From Ureibacillus aquaedulcis (lineage in GTDB: Bacteria; Bacillota; Bacilli; Bacillales_A; Planococcaceae): a stretch of 64,000 nt of DNA. The notes under the pieces were generated by a model, which saw only the letters and a program-made list of their open reading frames with translations, had not been told where the DNA came from and ran no database searches. Within the stretch, counting starts at the first letter, position 1, and every line of letters begins with the position of its first letter. A program made the translations under genes and the position numbers. This document shows, in pieces, positions 55,346-64,000 of this stretch. The stretch is from NCBI RefSeq assembly GCF_030418165.1, contig NZ_JAUHTQ010000005.1, forward strand, positions 124,001 through 188,000, in the 5' to 3' direction.

Positions 55346-55555
55346 GCCGCCTAATAGACAATTGGCATTATATTTACACAAAAGTGTCTAATAGATCCCG
55401 TCTATTGGACACTTTGGCATTCTACTACTTATATTTGTCCCATAGAACTTATCTATTGGACAATTTCGCATTCTACTTACTCATAGGTGTCCAATAGAGC
55501 CCACCTATTGGACAATTTCGCATTCTACTTACAATAGGTGTCCGATAGAACATGC
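55346..55555. repeat. Tandem array of about 51-bp units with internal inverted repeats
   Basis: Units begin near 55384, 55435, 55487 and 55538 (spacing 51, 52, 51), with a degenerate half unit before. Each carries TGTCCAATAG-N7-CTATTGGACA or a variant, followed by a shared tail (TTTCGCATTCTACTTAC). The stretch lies between convergent genes and holds no reading frame. It looks like an intergenic hairpin-repeat family rather than CRISPR, since there are no unique spacers. Confidence 0.8.
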
Positions 55556-55641
55556 ATTTTGAGCTCTTTTCGGGTTCAAGGACACTGCTGATTATTCAGT
55601 CTCTCCTACTGCCCTCACCAACCAGGAATTTTTATAAAATC

Positions 55642-55691
55642 AAAAACCAGGTGAGTAAAACAAATTGTTTTACCTCACCTGGTATCTTTTT
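55642..55691. terminator. Terminator of ytxGH
   Basis: ACCAGGTGAG-TAAAAC pairs with GTTTTA-CTCACCTGGT over five bases; TTTTTG on the minus strand and TTTTT on the plus strand follow. Confidence 0.85.
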
Positions 55692-55692
55692 G

Positions 55693-56151
55693 TTAGATAG
55701 AAGAAGGTCTTGAAGCTTCTGAAATATCTACACCTTCATAAGTTTCGTTTTCTAATGGTTCTTCCCCTTCGTATGAAACGGTACCATCATCAAATACCGT
55801 TGGAACCTTTGAAGATTTAGTTTTTACTTTATCAACAAGCTGAGTTGACTGTTCTTTTAATTGGTTCGAAATTTGTACAGTCTTTTCCTTGGCAGTGGAT
55901 GATAGCGATACACTCTTATCTTTGATCATCTCGGCCTGGCTTGCTACATCACTACGTAAATCCTTGCCCGTTTTAGGTGCAAGTAATAAACCCGCTGCTG
56001 CTCCAACAATTCCCCCTACTAAAGCTCCAATAACAAAATCTTTCATGTTCACCGATTCCTCCTCGTACATTGCATCTGTTCCTGTATAAACCTGAGGTAA
56101 ATTGGGTAATTCATTTTTTACTTCGTTATAGTTTGGTTTTTCCCCTGCCAT
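55693..56151 (-). CDS. ytxH: YtxH-like general stress protein
   Basis: YtxH-family proteins are small, with one glycine-rich membrane-associated helix (MKDFVIGALVGGIVGAAAGL, residues 36-55), then LLAPKTGKDLRSDV and an amphipathic, charged tail. Their function is unknown; in B. subtilis ytxGH(J) is induced by general stress and by SigH. The first 35 residues are an extension beyond the usual family start. An internal ATG at 56046 (MKDFVIGA) is preceded by GAGGAGG and could be a second start. It is 18 bases after ytxG in the same operon. Confidence 0.82.
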   Translation of the reverse strand: MAGEKPNYNEVKNELPNLPQVYTGTDAMYEEESVNMKDFVIGALVGGIVGAAAGLLLAPKTGKDLRSDVASQAEMIKDKSVSLSSTAKEKTVQISNQLKEQSTQLVDKVKTKSSKVPTVFDDGTVSYEGEEPLENETYEGVDISEASRPSSI

Positions 56152-56169
56152 ATCTAAAACATCCCCTTT

Positions 56170-56655
56170 TTATGTTCTGCGCTTAAATTTAGAAGATTTC
56201 TTAACAATTTCATTCGTAGCTTCTTCTACATCATCTTGATCGATTGTTTTGCGCTGTTTCCATTTATCAGCAATTTCCATAGCCACGTTCCCCCATTGAA
56301 CAACTTGGGCTATCTTTTCTTCATTTTTGCTGACTTCCGTTGAAATGGATGTAGTGATCTGGTTAATGGATGCATTTAAACCATTTACCGATACCCCAAT
56401 ATTTTTTACGGCATCAACTACTGAATTTAATTTTTCCGATTTCTCCGTAACGTCTTCAGCCAGCGTGTTTGTTTTTGCTAATAGGGAGGTTGTCTCACGA
56501 GTAATCCCTTCCATTTGCCCTTCAATTCCAGCAATTGTACCCGCAATACTGTTCAAAGTATTTTTTAATCCGAATAGGGTCATCCCAACACTAATACATA
56601 GTACTAAAAAGCCTATTGCTGCAAGTAATGCCGAGATGTATAAAATGATTTCCAT
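56170..56655 (-). CDS. ytxG: YtxG-like DUF948 protein
   Basis: This is a membrane-anchored coiled-coil protein of the DUF948 family. One N-terminal span (ILYISALLAAIGFLVLCISV) is followed by a helical, methyl-acceptor-like region rich in Thr, Ser, Ile and Asn up to about residue 120, and a basic C-terminal end (SSKFKRRT). ATG 56655 is seven bases after AGGAGG. It is first in ytxGH, with a SigH-type promoter just upstream, consistent with the stationary-phase and stress control of B. subtilis ytxGHJ. ytxJ is absent here. Confidence 0.87.
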   Translation of the reverse strand: MEIILYISALLAAIGFLVLCISVGMTLFGLKNTLNSIAGTIAGIEGQMEGITRETTSLLAKTNTLAEDVTEKSEKLNSVVDAVKNIGVSVNGLNASINQITTSISTEVSKNEEKIAQVVQWGNVAMEIADKWKQRKTIDQDDVEEATNEIVKKSSKFKRRT

Positions 56656-56685
56656 AAAATAACCTCCTACGTCTGCTACTTCCTA

Positions 56686-56715
56686 TTATTCGACAAATTC
56701 AGAAGCGATTCCTTC
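56686..56715 (-). promoter_or_regulatory. SigH-type promoter of ytxGH
   Basis: GAAGGAATC (56707-56715) and GTCGAATAA (56686-56694) are separated by 12 bases on the minus strand, matching RnAGGAwww-N11/12-RnnGAATww at all but one position. It starts transcription about 25 bases before ytxG. Confidence 0.65.
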
Positions 56716-56724
56716 CGTTTAGAA

Positions 56725-56757
56725 AAAACAGCCTAAACTTAGGCGTTTAAGCTGTTT
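56725..56757 (-). terminator. Terminator of murC overlapping its stop codon
   Basis: AACAGCTTAAAC pairs with GTTTAGGCTGTT over a short loop and is followed by TTTTC on the minus strand. The murC stop codon lies in the 5' arm. Confidence 0.75.
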
Positions 56758-58063
56758 CTTCATTGCTTTTCAATACATTCTCAAATGCAATTTGATACTT
56801 ATTGACATCTCCTGCACCCATAAACAAGAAAACAGCATCGGTATGTTTTCCCAAAAGGTCAATTTTATCTAATTGAAGGATATTACTATTCGCTATTAAA
56901 TCCTGTAAGTCTTCAATTGATAATGCTCCTTGTTTTTCACGAGCAGAACCGAAAATATCACATAAATATACTGCATCCGCTTGTGATAAGCTATCAGCAA
57001 AATCTTGTAAAAATGCTGCAGTACGGCTGAATGTATGAGGTTGAAAAACAGCTACGATTTGTTGATTAGGATATTTTTGACGTGCTGATTGTATTGTTGC
57101 CTTTATTTCAGTTGGATGATGTGCATAATCATCTACAAGAACACTATTCCCAATTTTCGTCTCCGTGAAACGTCTTTTTACACCGCCATAAGTACGCAGG
57201 CGCTCTTGAATCAACTGTGCCGGGATTCCTTCATAATGACATAAGGAAATAACAGCTAGGGCATTTAATACAGTATGGTCACCATATAAAGGAATAAAGA
57301 ACTTATCATAGTATTCATTTCGTACATAAACCTCGAATACTGTGCCTTCCGTTGATTTCTCAATATTTCTTGCTGCAAAATCATTGTTTGCACCAAAGCC
57401 ATAATACAGCACAGGGACATTTGCCTGGATTTTTTGGAGGTGCTCATCATCACCACATGCAATGATTGCCTTATTCACTTGCAAGGCCAATTCCTGGAAC
57501 GCCGAATAGACATCCTCTATCCCTGCAAAATAATCAGGATGGTCAAAATCGATATTCAACATAACCGCATAATCTGGGTGATAAGCTAAAAAGTGGCGTC
57601 GATACTCACAGGCCTCCATCACAAAGAAGCTAGCATCCTCCTTACCAGAACCGGTGCCATCGCCAATCAAGAAGGATGTTGGCATGAAGCCTGCGATTAC
57701 GTGGCTCATTAGCCCGGTTGTGGACGTTTTCCCATGTGCACCCGTAATAGCAATCGATGTATAACGGTTGATATAGTCACCCAAAAACTTATGGTAGCGG
57801 ATTACCTCTACTCCCAGCTCTTTTGCACGTACAATTTCCGGGTGCTCGTCTGGAAATGCATTACCGGCAATAACGGTCATGCCTTCTTTAATATTGTCTG
57901 GGCTAAAAGGCAGTATCGTGATATTGCGATCTCTTAGGGGTTTTTCCGTAAAATAATAGGTCTCATAATCAGAACCTTGTACTTCTTCTCCTGAATCAAA
58001 TAAAATCTGAGCCAATGAGCTCATACCTGAACCTTTTATTCCTGTAAAATGATAAAATGTCAT
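56747..58063 (-). CDS. murC: UDP-N-acetylmuramate-alanine ligase
   Basis: MurC adds L-alanine to UDP-N-acetylmuramic acid, the first peptide step of peptidoglycan synthesis. It is a Mur ligase with an N-terminal [23 protein letters not shown] loop [18 protein letters not shown] (about 106-123), [13 protein letters not shown] and C-terminal domain [15 protein letters not shown]. The 438 residues are normal. ATG 58063 follows GGGAGG. It lies downstream of sftA, as in B. subtilis, and ends in a terminator that overlaps its stop codon. Confidence 0.96.
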   Translation of the reverse strand: MTFYHFTGIKGSGMSSLAQILFDSGEEVQGSDYETYYFTEKPLRDRNITILPFSPDNIKEGMTVIAGNAFPDEHPEIVRAKELGVEVIRYHKFLGDYINRYTSIAITGAHGKTSTTGLMSHVIAGFMPTSFLIGDGTGSGKEDASFFVMEACEYRRHFLAYHPDYAVMLNIDFDHPDYFAGIEDVYSAFQELALQVNKAIIACGDDEHLQKIQANVPVLYYGFGANNDFAARNIEKSTEGTVFEVYVRNEYYDKFFIPLYGDHTVLNALAVISLCHYEGIPAQLIQERLRTYGGVKRRFTETKIGNSVLVDDYAHHPTEIKATIQSARQKYPNQQIVAVFQPHTFSRTAAFLQDFADSLSQADAVYLCDIFGSAREKQGALSIEDLQDLIANSNILQLDKIDLLGKHTDAVFLFMGAGDVNKYQIAFENVLKSNEETA

Positions 58064-58312
58064 ATTTTAAACCTCCCGGGATCCACAGGTCCCTATGAAT
58101 GAACGTTTGTAGTTGAAGTTAGTTTGTGCCAATTAAACAAAACTTACCCCATTATAGCATTATTTTTACTAAAGAATATTGTAAAATAATTTTATTTATC
58201 GATTCATTCACTCATTTATTCGTATTTTTATTTTTTGGTTAAGAAAAAATTATCGCACGCTGCTTTTTCATGCTTCAAAGCGCTTTTTTGGGAACTAATT
58301 TACTTTCCTCCT

Positions 58313-58341
58313 GCAAAAAAATGAGAGGGAATCCCCCTCAT
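58313..58341 (-). terminator. Terminator of sftA
   Basis: ATGAGGGGG and CCCTCTCAT pair around ATT, directly at the sftA stop codon, followed by seven T on the minus strand. No gene is seen in the 250 bases from here to murC. Confidence 0.75.
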
Positions 58342-61300
58342 TACTCAAACATTGTGCTTAAATCAGAATCTGTAAGATAAACCTCTCTAGGTTTACTTCC
58401 TCTTGGCTCTGAAATAAAACCTTGGCTTTCCAGCATATCGATCAATCGTGCGGCACGATTATAACCGATATGATATTTTCTTTGGATTGAAGAAGTGGAA
58501 GCAGAACCTTGTTCATGAACAAATCGGCAAACCTCTTCGAATAATTCATCTTGTTCTTCAACCATTTCTGTTTTCTTTAATAGTTCATCTTGCTGGAAGA
58601 AATAATCCGGTTCTCCCTGTGCTCTTACATAATCTATAATTTCCTGGATTTCATCATCCGTTACAAATGTACCCTGCAGTCGTATCGGTGCACTCATGCC
58701 ATTGCCCAAATACAGCATATCCCCTCTACCGAGCAGTCTTTCTGCACCTTGGCTATCTAGTATTGTACGTGAGTCAACTTGCGAAGAGACCGCAAATGCA
58801 ATACGAGTCGGTATATTGGATTTGATCAGCCCCGTAATGACATCAACGGAAGGGCGTTGTGTTGCCACGATTAAGTGAATTCCGCATGCTCTTGCTTTTT
58901 GGGCAATACGGCAAATTGCTTCCTCTACATCCGCTGGGGACATCATCATTAAATCTGCAAGCTCATCAATTACGATTAAGATATAAGGTAATTTATGCCC
59001 ATGCTCCCCTTTTGAGTCAGCCAATTTATTATAACGCGGTAAGTCACGTACCCCCACATGAGCAAATAATTGATAACGCCTTTCCATCTCTTCTACCGCC
59101 CATTTCAAAGCTGCCGTAGCAGCTTTTACATCGGTAATTACCGGGCTGACCAAATGTGGAATATGATTGAATGGTGCCAGTTCAACCATTTTTGGATCGA
59201 TCAACATTAATTTTAACTCATTAGGATCTGCTTTATATAATAAACTAATTAAAATCGAATTAATACAAACAGATTTTCCTGATCCTGTTGCTCCTGCAAT
59301 CAAACCATGCGGCATTTTTCTTAAATCTATTGTTACAGGCTTACCCGTTAAATCCAGGCCTAACGCAGCCTCCAGTGGTGAATCGGACTGCAAGAAAGAA
59401 TCACTGCTTGTAACTTCAGATAATTGCACAGCTCGGGAAATGCGATTAGGAATTTCAATCCCTATTGTACTTTTACCTGGGATCGGGGCTTGAATACGAA
59501 TATCCTTGGCTGCCAAAGCAAGCTTTAAATCATCCGACAAATTGCGCACTTTGCTAACTTTCGTTCCATGGCCCACTGTAATCTCGAATTGAGTAACGGC
59601 TGGTCCCTGTGTAATCGACTCCACTTGTGCCGTTACTTGGAAATAGGATAATGATTCTACTAATACATCGCCCTGCGATTCCAGCCACTCTCGATCCTCT
59701 GTCTTCTCTTCAGGGGGTGATAAAAAATCAAAAGAAGGCTTTATATAAATTTTTGGTAATGATTTCACTCCTAGGTTAGTTGCAGCAACCTCTTCAGGCA
59801 TTTCCGCAACCTTTTCTTGTAAAGGCACAGTTTCCTCTTCTTGAATCGGGAGCGTTTCGTCTTCCCAATCTTTCTCTTCCCGCAACATCGTTGTTTGTTG
59901 TTGTTGCGTTGTTACATTATGTTGTACCGCCGTAGCTGCAGCTCCAAACTGTGAAGTGCCGTGACCTTGCTCTATTACTGGCTCTTCTACGGTCTTAGTT
60001 ATATGCCCATGTATTTCTTTAATATCATCATTATGTTGAAGCATTTGTTTTTGTGCTAGTCTGGCGGCATATTTTTCTTTGTCGGATTTCAGCATCAACA
60101 CATTAAATGGCAGCTTACTACCTTTAGATTGCTTTTCTGCCGACATATTTTCTTCATTTTCACTAACTGGACTTTTAATTTCAAGTATTTGAGATTCATA
60201 GGTCTCTGTTACTCCGAGTGCTTGTCCCTCATTACTCTGATCAATTGTTTCAAACCTATCGTGCCCATGTGCTGTTTGGTTTTCAGTTTCTTCTTCTAGT
60301 TCACTATCATTTAAAGCAATTGAAACCAATCTTTGGACTTGAGCACTTTGGATAGGCTCTAGATAAGATTCTTCAGCAGATTCTGTTTCTAGATAAGGGT
60401 CAGATGGTTCCTCATCATTAGAGATAACCTGAGAAACTAGTAATTTTTCAATAAAATCTCCTTTGTTAACATAACCCTCTTCTTCTTCAAGGTCTCGTTC
60501 TTCAGTGAATGGTTCTGTTTCAATTTCAGCTTCAAGTACTGTCGTATTTTGTTGATTCATCAAATCAAGCTTATTTGAGCTATTTTCACCGATTTGGCCC
60601 CATGGCAATCCTTTCTCCCCTTCTGACATTGGAGTTATAGAAGGCTCTGGATCATATACGGTTACGGCAGCTTCTACGCCCGCATGCCCTCGTAAATTCG
60701 CATGGACCGGTTGAGGTGCTTCTACATTTTCATGTTTTGCAGTCGCTGTCTCCTCAAATGATTCAGCCAAGATTGGAAAATCTTCTACTTTCTCATATAG
60801 TTCATCTGTTAAGACAATTGGTTTTTCTTCCAGCTCATCCTCAATTTCGATAAAATTAGTAGTTGAAGTTTCAATTACAGGCGCTGTATTGTTTAATTTT
60901 TGATTATCAATACCGGTAATGGTTTCGACCGAACTTGCAATTTCCTCTTTCACTCTTGCACTTTCTGAAAGCATCAAGTCAATTTTTTCTTCATGCTGCA
61001 AGTGAGCAATTTCGGAAATCGTGTGCTTCTCCTCAGCATCGTCTTCACTTACTTTTGAATTTAAACCTACTCGCTCTTGTTTCTTTGACAGCAATTGGTC
61101 AATATTACTAGGTTTTTTAAATCCATAAACAGGCGACGGCACTTGGGTTGGAGTGAATTTTCTTTTTGGAATCAGTGGATCGTCTTGTTCATTTATAGTC
61201 TTTTTAATTGGCGTCGTCCTTTTAAATTCCTTGTTTGTCGGTTCTGCTTTCTTAACTTTTTCAACACGGCGGATCAAAGTAGATTCCTTGTGATTAAAAA

Positions 61301-61688
61301 CATTGGAATGTCCTTTGATTCGTTGACGTTTTTCTAGTAAATCACGAATTCCCGAAACTTCAACATCATATACTTTGGAAATCGCATTTGGCTGGTAAAA
61401 ATACTTTGAGTCCCTTTTTGTCTCATCAAATCTATTCGAGAGTTGATTTTGGGATTCTGGATATACTGTTTGAGCATCCCCAGGGGGCAACTCTACTTCG
61501 TTATCTGCTATTATTGGAAACTTAAAGCTTTTTCTCTTATTCTGATAGCCTTCATTGATTTGACCATCTTCATGAAAGTTAAGAGATATTTGTTCTTCAA
61601 ATTCTTCAAATTCTTCATCTTCGTAATATTCTTCTTCATCTATATCATTATCAAATAGTTTATTCATTTGCTTTTTAAACCAGTTCAC
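58341..61688 (-). CDS. sftA: DNA translocase SftA (soluble FtsK-like)
   Basis: SftA is a cytosolic FtsK-family motor that clears DNA from the closing septum in Bacillus. There are no membrane segments. The first 640 residues are an acidic, low-complexity linker; the motor follows with Walker A IAGATGSGKSVCINS (about 775), Walker B LIVIDELADLMMM, KSNIPTRIAFAVSSQVDSR and the C-terminal gamma winged helix (GYNRAARLIDMLESQGFIS). The start is GTG 61688 after AGAGTGAT, giving 1115 residues, longer than the roughly 950 of B. subtilis because of the linker. It is transcribed before murC. Confidence 0.93.
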   Translation of the reverse strand: MNWFKKQMNKLFDNDIDEEEYYEDEEFEEFEEQISLNFHEDGQINEGYQNKRKSFKFPIIADNEVELPPGDAQTVYPESQNQLSNRFDETKRDSKYFYQPNAISKVYDVEVSGIRDLLEKRQRIKGHSNVFNHKESTLIRRVEKVKKAEPTNKEFKRTTPIKKTINEQDDPLIPKRKFTPTQVPSPVYGFKKPSNIDQLLSKKQERVGLNSKVSEDDAEEKHTISEIAHLQHEEKIDLMLSESARVKEEIASSVETITGIDNQKLNNTAPVIETSTTNFIEIEDELEEKPIVLTDELYEKVEDFPILAESFEETATAKHENVEAPQPVHANLRGHAGVEAAVTVYDPEPSITPMSEGEKGLPWGQIGENSSNKLDLMNQQNTTVLEAEIETEPFTEERDLEEEEGYVNKGDFIEKLLVSQVISNDEEPSDPYLETESAEESYLEPIQSAQVQRLVSIALNDSELEEETENQTAHGHDRFETIDQSNEGQALGVTETYESQILEIKSPVSENEENMSAEKQSKGSKLPFNVLMLKSDKEKYAARLAQKQMLQHNDDIKEIHGHITKTVEEPVIEQGHGTSQFGAAATAVQHNVTTQQQQTTMLREEKDWEDETLPIQEEETVPLQEKVAEMPEEVAATNLGVKSLPKIYIKPSFDFLSPPEEKTEDREWLESQGDVLVESLSYFQVTAQVESITQGPAVTQFEITVGHGTKVSKVRNLSDDLKLALAAKDIRIQAPIPGKSTIGIEIPNRISRAVQLSEVTSSDSFLQSDSPLEAALGLDLTGKPVTIDLRKMPHGLIAGATGSGKSVCINSILISLLYKADPNELKLMLIDPKMVELAPFNHIPHLVSPVITDVKAATAALKWAVEEMERRYQLFAHVGVRDLPRYNKLADSKGEHGHKLPYILIVIDELADLMMMSPADVEEAICRIAQKARACGIHLIVATQRPSVDVITGLIKSNIPTRIAFAVSSQVDSRTILDSQGAERLLGRGDMLYLGNGMSAPIRLQGTFVTDDEIQEIIDYVRAQGEPDYFFQQDELLKKTEMVEEQDELFEEVCRFVHEQGSASTSSIQRKYHIGYNRAARLIDMLESQGFISEPRGSKPREVYLTDSDLSTMFE

Positions 61689-62040
61689 TGTTTATCACTC
61701 TTTTCTATCAACATAGCTATTTTATTATAAAGTAATTATATGTAAGTAGGCACCAATATTTAACCAATAGTTCCAATTTCTTATGGAATCCTGAGCCATC
61801 TCACATTTACTATAACCAATTTATTGAAAAACTGGTTTGACAGGTAAATAATATAAATCTACCTTAGTTAGCAAAATCATATCATACTTACATTTCAATA
61901 AGATAACAATGTTAAAACATTTCTATAAAAAGAAAAAGAGGAGATTCCACATTAGTGAAATCTCCTCGATTATTGACAAACGTTTTCGGTCCAGGTGTCC
62001 TTTTTTAGAAATAGCCCTTAAGTTAAAAATTGAATCTACT
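61689..62040. other. sftA-ytpR intergenic region
   Basis: The 352 bases hold the ytpR terminator at 61931-61967 and a possible -10 box TATAAT (minus strand, 61724-61729) for sftA with no good -35 box. No gene is seen. Confidence 0.45.
61931..61967 (-). terminator. Terminator of ytpQ-ytpR
   Basis: GAGGAGATTTCAC pairs with GTGGAATCTCCTC (one mismatch) and is followed by TTTTTCTTTTT on the minus strand. Confidence 0.88.
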
Positions 62041-62658
62041 TTATAGATTTGATGGAATTTCGAACGGAGACCCGACTTCCGCATCTCCCTCCAACACTAG
62101 AATTCCTTTAGCAGAAGGTGCATTCGGAATCGCTAGCTCTCTTGCTGAACAAAGCATTCCGCTTGAAGCTACACCGCGTAGTTCAGAATCCTTGATCACT
62201 AAACCGGAAGGCATTACTGCGCCAATTTTTGCTACAACAACTTTTTGTCCTGCCTCAACATTTGGAGCTCCACAAACAATTTGCAATACTTCTTCTCCAA
62301 CATTCACTTTACAAATGCTAAGTTTATCGGCATTTGGATGTTTTTCCTTTTCTTCCACGTACCCGATTACAAATTTAGGAGAGAAGTCTACATCAAGCGA
62401 AATTGTTACATCATTTGCCTTTAAGGCAGATTCAATTTTTTCTACAATCTCTGGTGTTACTTCTACTGTCCCTTGTACTTCCAAGTCGATATATTTACTG
62501 GCATTAAAGATATTGAAAGCCTTAACTTCCCCTGTTGCCTGCTCTTTCAGAATGGCGATATCGCCGAACTTTTCTACCTCAGTGTTTACAATTTTCTCGG
62601 ATGCTAGTTGGACTAATAGTACATCCCCTACAAACGGTTTGTTATAAGCTACGATCAT
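62041..62658 (-). CDS. ytpR: YtpR, tRNA-binding (EMAP/CsaA-like) domain protein
   Basis: A 205-residue protein resembling the N-terminal part of phenylalanyl-tRNA synthetase beta. It has an N-terminal DUF4479 region (1-90) and an OB-fold tRNA-binding domain (about 92-200) with KHPNADKLSICKVNVGEE, QIVCGAPNVEAGQKV and GMLCSARELAIP. The function is not established; a role in tRNA handling is inferred. ATG 62658 lies two bases after the end of ytpQ, with AAGGAG 11 bases upstream, so the two are co-transcribed. Confidence 0.9.
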   Translation of the reverse strand: MIVAYNKPFVGDVLLVQLASEKIVNTEVEKFGDIAILKEQATGEVKAFNIFNASKYIDLEVQGTVEVTPEIVEKIESALKANDVTISLDVDFSPKFVIGYVEEKEKHPNADKLSICKVNVGEEVLQIVCGAPNVEAGQKVVVAKIGAVMPSGLVIKDSELRGVASSGMLCSARELAIPNAPSAKGILVLEGDAEVGSPFEIPSNL

Positions 62659-62660
62659 GT

Positions 62661-63470
62661 TTACTCTTTCTCCTTCTCTACTCTGTTTTTAGCCAATATA
62701 AAGATTGGTTCTAATTCGCCTTTTTCGTAGACAAATGATAGCGATGTAATTGGAACAGCACCTACTGAAAAGAAATGCATCGTCATTTGTGCCAATACAT
62801 CATACCCTACTTCATTGCGTATATCACCAATAATTAACACATCTTGATGGGGAACAGATAGCGTCATATCCCCTTCAATCTTGCTTTCCATTTCTTTGAG
62901 GAAAGATTCATTCAAGATCCGGCTCGCATCATATCCATCATTTTCGTTTAAGAAATAGAAGATATTTCCCGCGACTTCATCTCTTTTCGTATTAGTTGGC
63001 AGCTTCCTGGCAGAAAAACGTGCCGCCTCCCGGACTTGATTTGCACTCACCTTTAGCTTTTCAAGTATTGACTCATCTATTAAACGATAGGTTGTCCCTA
63101 GATCGAGGGCATAATAAATTCGTGTTTCAGCAGTATGATCTGTTGTAAGAAATGGAAAACCTTCATTTGATTGCAATGGGAATGAGGTTGAACGGATAAC
63201 AGGGTAAACTAAAGAGAGATCATGAAATCCTTCGCTTTGTTCCTTTTCCATGGCAGAAAATGTTTGTTCGATTGTATAAACAACTTCATCAATTGCTTTT
63301 TCTTTCATCGTTTGGTATTTGGCCAGTATTTCCGGAAGTGAAATGTCGATGCCTCGGTTCAATGATTTATGGTCAAGACGTAAAGTATCTTTTTCTTTAT
63401 CAAAATTAAAATCAAATGTATCCAAACCTAAACGGTCCTTGAGTATCTCGACTAGTTCTTTTGATTTCAT
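62661..63470 (-). CDS. ytpQ: YtpQ, DUF1444 protein
   Basis: A 269-residue cytosolic protein of the DUF1444 (UPF0354) family with no known function. It has no membrane segments; recognisable family stretches are [24 protein letters not shown] and [15 protein letters not shown] 63470 follows AGGATGTGAG. The conserved ytpQ-ytpR neighbourhood is as in B. subtilis. The upstream gene is separated by a terminator at 63545-63567. Confidence 0.88.
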   Translation of the reverse strand: MKSKELVEILKDRLGLDTFDFNFDKEKDTLRLDHKSLNRGIDISLPEILAKYQTMKEKAIDEVVYTIEQTFSAMEKEQSEGFHDLSLVYPVIRSTSFPLQSNEGFPFLTTDHTAETRIYYALDLGTTYRLIDESILEKLKVSANQVREAARFSARKLPTNTKRDEVAGNIFYFLNENDGYDASRILNESFLKEMESKIEGDMTLSVPHQDVLIIGDIRNEVGYDVLAQMTMHFFSVGAVPITSLSFVYEKGELEPIFILAKNRVEKEKE

Positions 63471-63544
63471 CTGCTCACATCCTATCCAATTACAAAAATA
63501 TGTAATTAAGTTTGTTCTATGTTCTTATTATTCAACAAAAATAA

Positions 63545-63572
63545 ACGGCTCACACAAAGTGAACCGTAAAAA
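63545..63572 (-). terminator. Terminator of the partial right-edge gene
   Basis: ACGGTTCAC pairs with GTGAGCCGT over five bases and is followed by TTATTTTTG on the minus strand. Confidence 0.75.
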
Positions 63573-63629
63573 TTATATATCTTATTGTAACAAAAAATTC
63601 TATTTCTAGTCGATTAGTTTGTTCGCCAC

Positions 63630-64000
63630 TTACTCTTTTTCTTCAAGAACTTTGACTGAACGGACAATCGTCATCATATCCACAAGTTTCTGGTCGATAT
63701 TTTCATCTTCGGAAATTGTGGACATCTTAACCCCACCACTACTAACAATCAGTTCAAATTGTTCCTCATCATAGTCAAGTACTGCACTGAATCCAAATGC
63801 ACCATCAAATTCTACAGTTTCTTCTTTTATGATCTTTTTTGATGAGTCATTTTTCAACAATTCATATTGTAAGTTACTATCTTCTTTTTCTTGATAATTT
63901 ACGAAAAGAATATAGCTTTCTTCGCCCTGCGTAATAATTAGATTATTCAGGTCTTCGCTTTCTTTTACATCATAACCAGAAGGAACATATAATTCAATCT
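63630..64000 (-). CDS. Unrecognised protein, C-terminal 123 residues, cut by window edge
   Basis: The frame is open to the right edge and ends at 63630. The visible part starts IELYVPSGYDVKESEDLNNL and continues through ITQGEESYILFVNYQEKEDS to a C-terminus ending VLEEKE. It is acidic, soluble-looking and beta-rich, resembling the ligand-domain end of a lipoprotein or anti-sigma-type protein, but no family is recognised. The TTG at 63860 is internal and not a start. It is separated from ytpQ by a terminator. Confidence 0.6.
   Translation of the reverse strand, partial: IELYVPSGYDVKESEDLNNLIITQGEESYILFVNYQEKEDSNLQYELLKNDSSKKIIKEETVEFDGAFGFSAVLDYDEEQFELIVSSGGVKMSTISEDENIDQKLVDMMTIVRSVKVLEEKE

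Noticed and set aside
55346-55555. CRISPR array
   Set aside because: The repeat covers the whole 51-bp unit and there are no unique spacers and no cas genes.
62030-62647. 205-codon plus-strand open frame
   Set aside because: It lies wholly antisense to ytpR, which has clear family motifs; the product is Ser/Thr-rich low-complexity sequence, typical of a shadow frame.

Overview
The window is a chromosomal segment of a low-GC, endospore-forming member of the Bacillales. Two alpha/beta-type spore protein genes with SigG-type promoters, gene order close to the Bacillus subtilis ytp-yt region (icd-citZ-ytvI-fxsA-pyk-pfkA-accA-accD-dnaE-nrnA-ytpI-ytoI-ytkL ... murC-sftA-ytpR-ytpQ) and protein similarity point to the Planococcaceae/Caryophanaceae (Lysinibacillus, Solibacillus, Ureibacillus relatives). 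Genus-level assignment is inference. Nothing looks like a prophage, an insertion sequence, a CRISPR array, an rRNA or a tRNA. It is mostly core genome.

Layout. 1-9.4 kb: central carbon metabolism on the minus strand (icd and citZ; ytvI on plus; fxsA; pfkA-pyk; a GntR regulator with accD-accA). 9.4-17.4 kb: nrnA-dnaE, ytpI, ytoI, ytkL and a plus-strand M24 peptidase. 17.4-25.7 kb: ald, uspA, ytxK, tpx, an RDD protein with sppA, an acyl-CoA synthetase and two SASP genes. 25.7-34.8 kb: iscS-thiI, ezrA, hisJ, a GAF-type methionine sulfoxide reductase, the diguanylate cyclase dgcP, and rpsD with a long leader. 34.8-41.6 kb: a carotenoid-desaturase-like oxidoreductase with a SigB-like promoter, an Asn-rich spore-protein candidate with a SigG promoter, tyrS with a T-box, and a class A penicillin-binding protein. 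41.6-46 kb: argCJBD under an ARG-box-like site. 46.2-51.7 kb: acsA divergent from acuABC, then ccpA. 51.9-64 kb: aroA, a large FtsA-like protein, ytxGH, murC, sftA, ytpR, ytpQ and a truncated unknown gene.

How the genes work together. pfkA, pyk, citZ, icd, ald and acsA/acuABC form carbon flow from glycolysis to acetate and the TCA cycle, with the regulator CcpA encoded in the window and cre-like sequences at citZ and at acsA/acuA. The GntR regulator has a perfect FadR-type operator on its own promoter and probably controls the whole gntR-accDA operon. IscS and ThiI form the tRNA thiolation pair. EzrA, the FtsA-like protein, MurC, SftA and the class A PBP concern division and the cell wall.

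The least explained items are: (i) a four-to-five-unit tandem repeat of about 51 bp, each unit holding an inverted repeat, at 55346-55555; (ii) the 713-residue FtsA-like protein with an extended C-terminus of beta-grasp-like repeats and an apparent CTG start; (iii) a perfect 19-bp palindrome in the aroA leader; (iv) an Asn-rich gamma-SASP candidate with a perfect SigG promoter; (v) a 37-bp inverted repeat between acsA and acuA; and (vi) a DnaE whose PHP domain has lost its metal-ligand motifs. Start codons were reassigned where a Shine-Dalgarno sequence decided between candidates.
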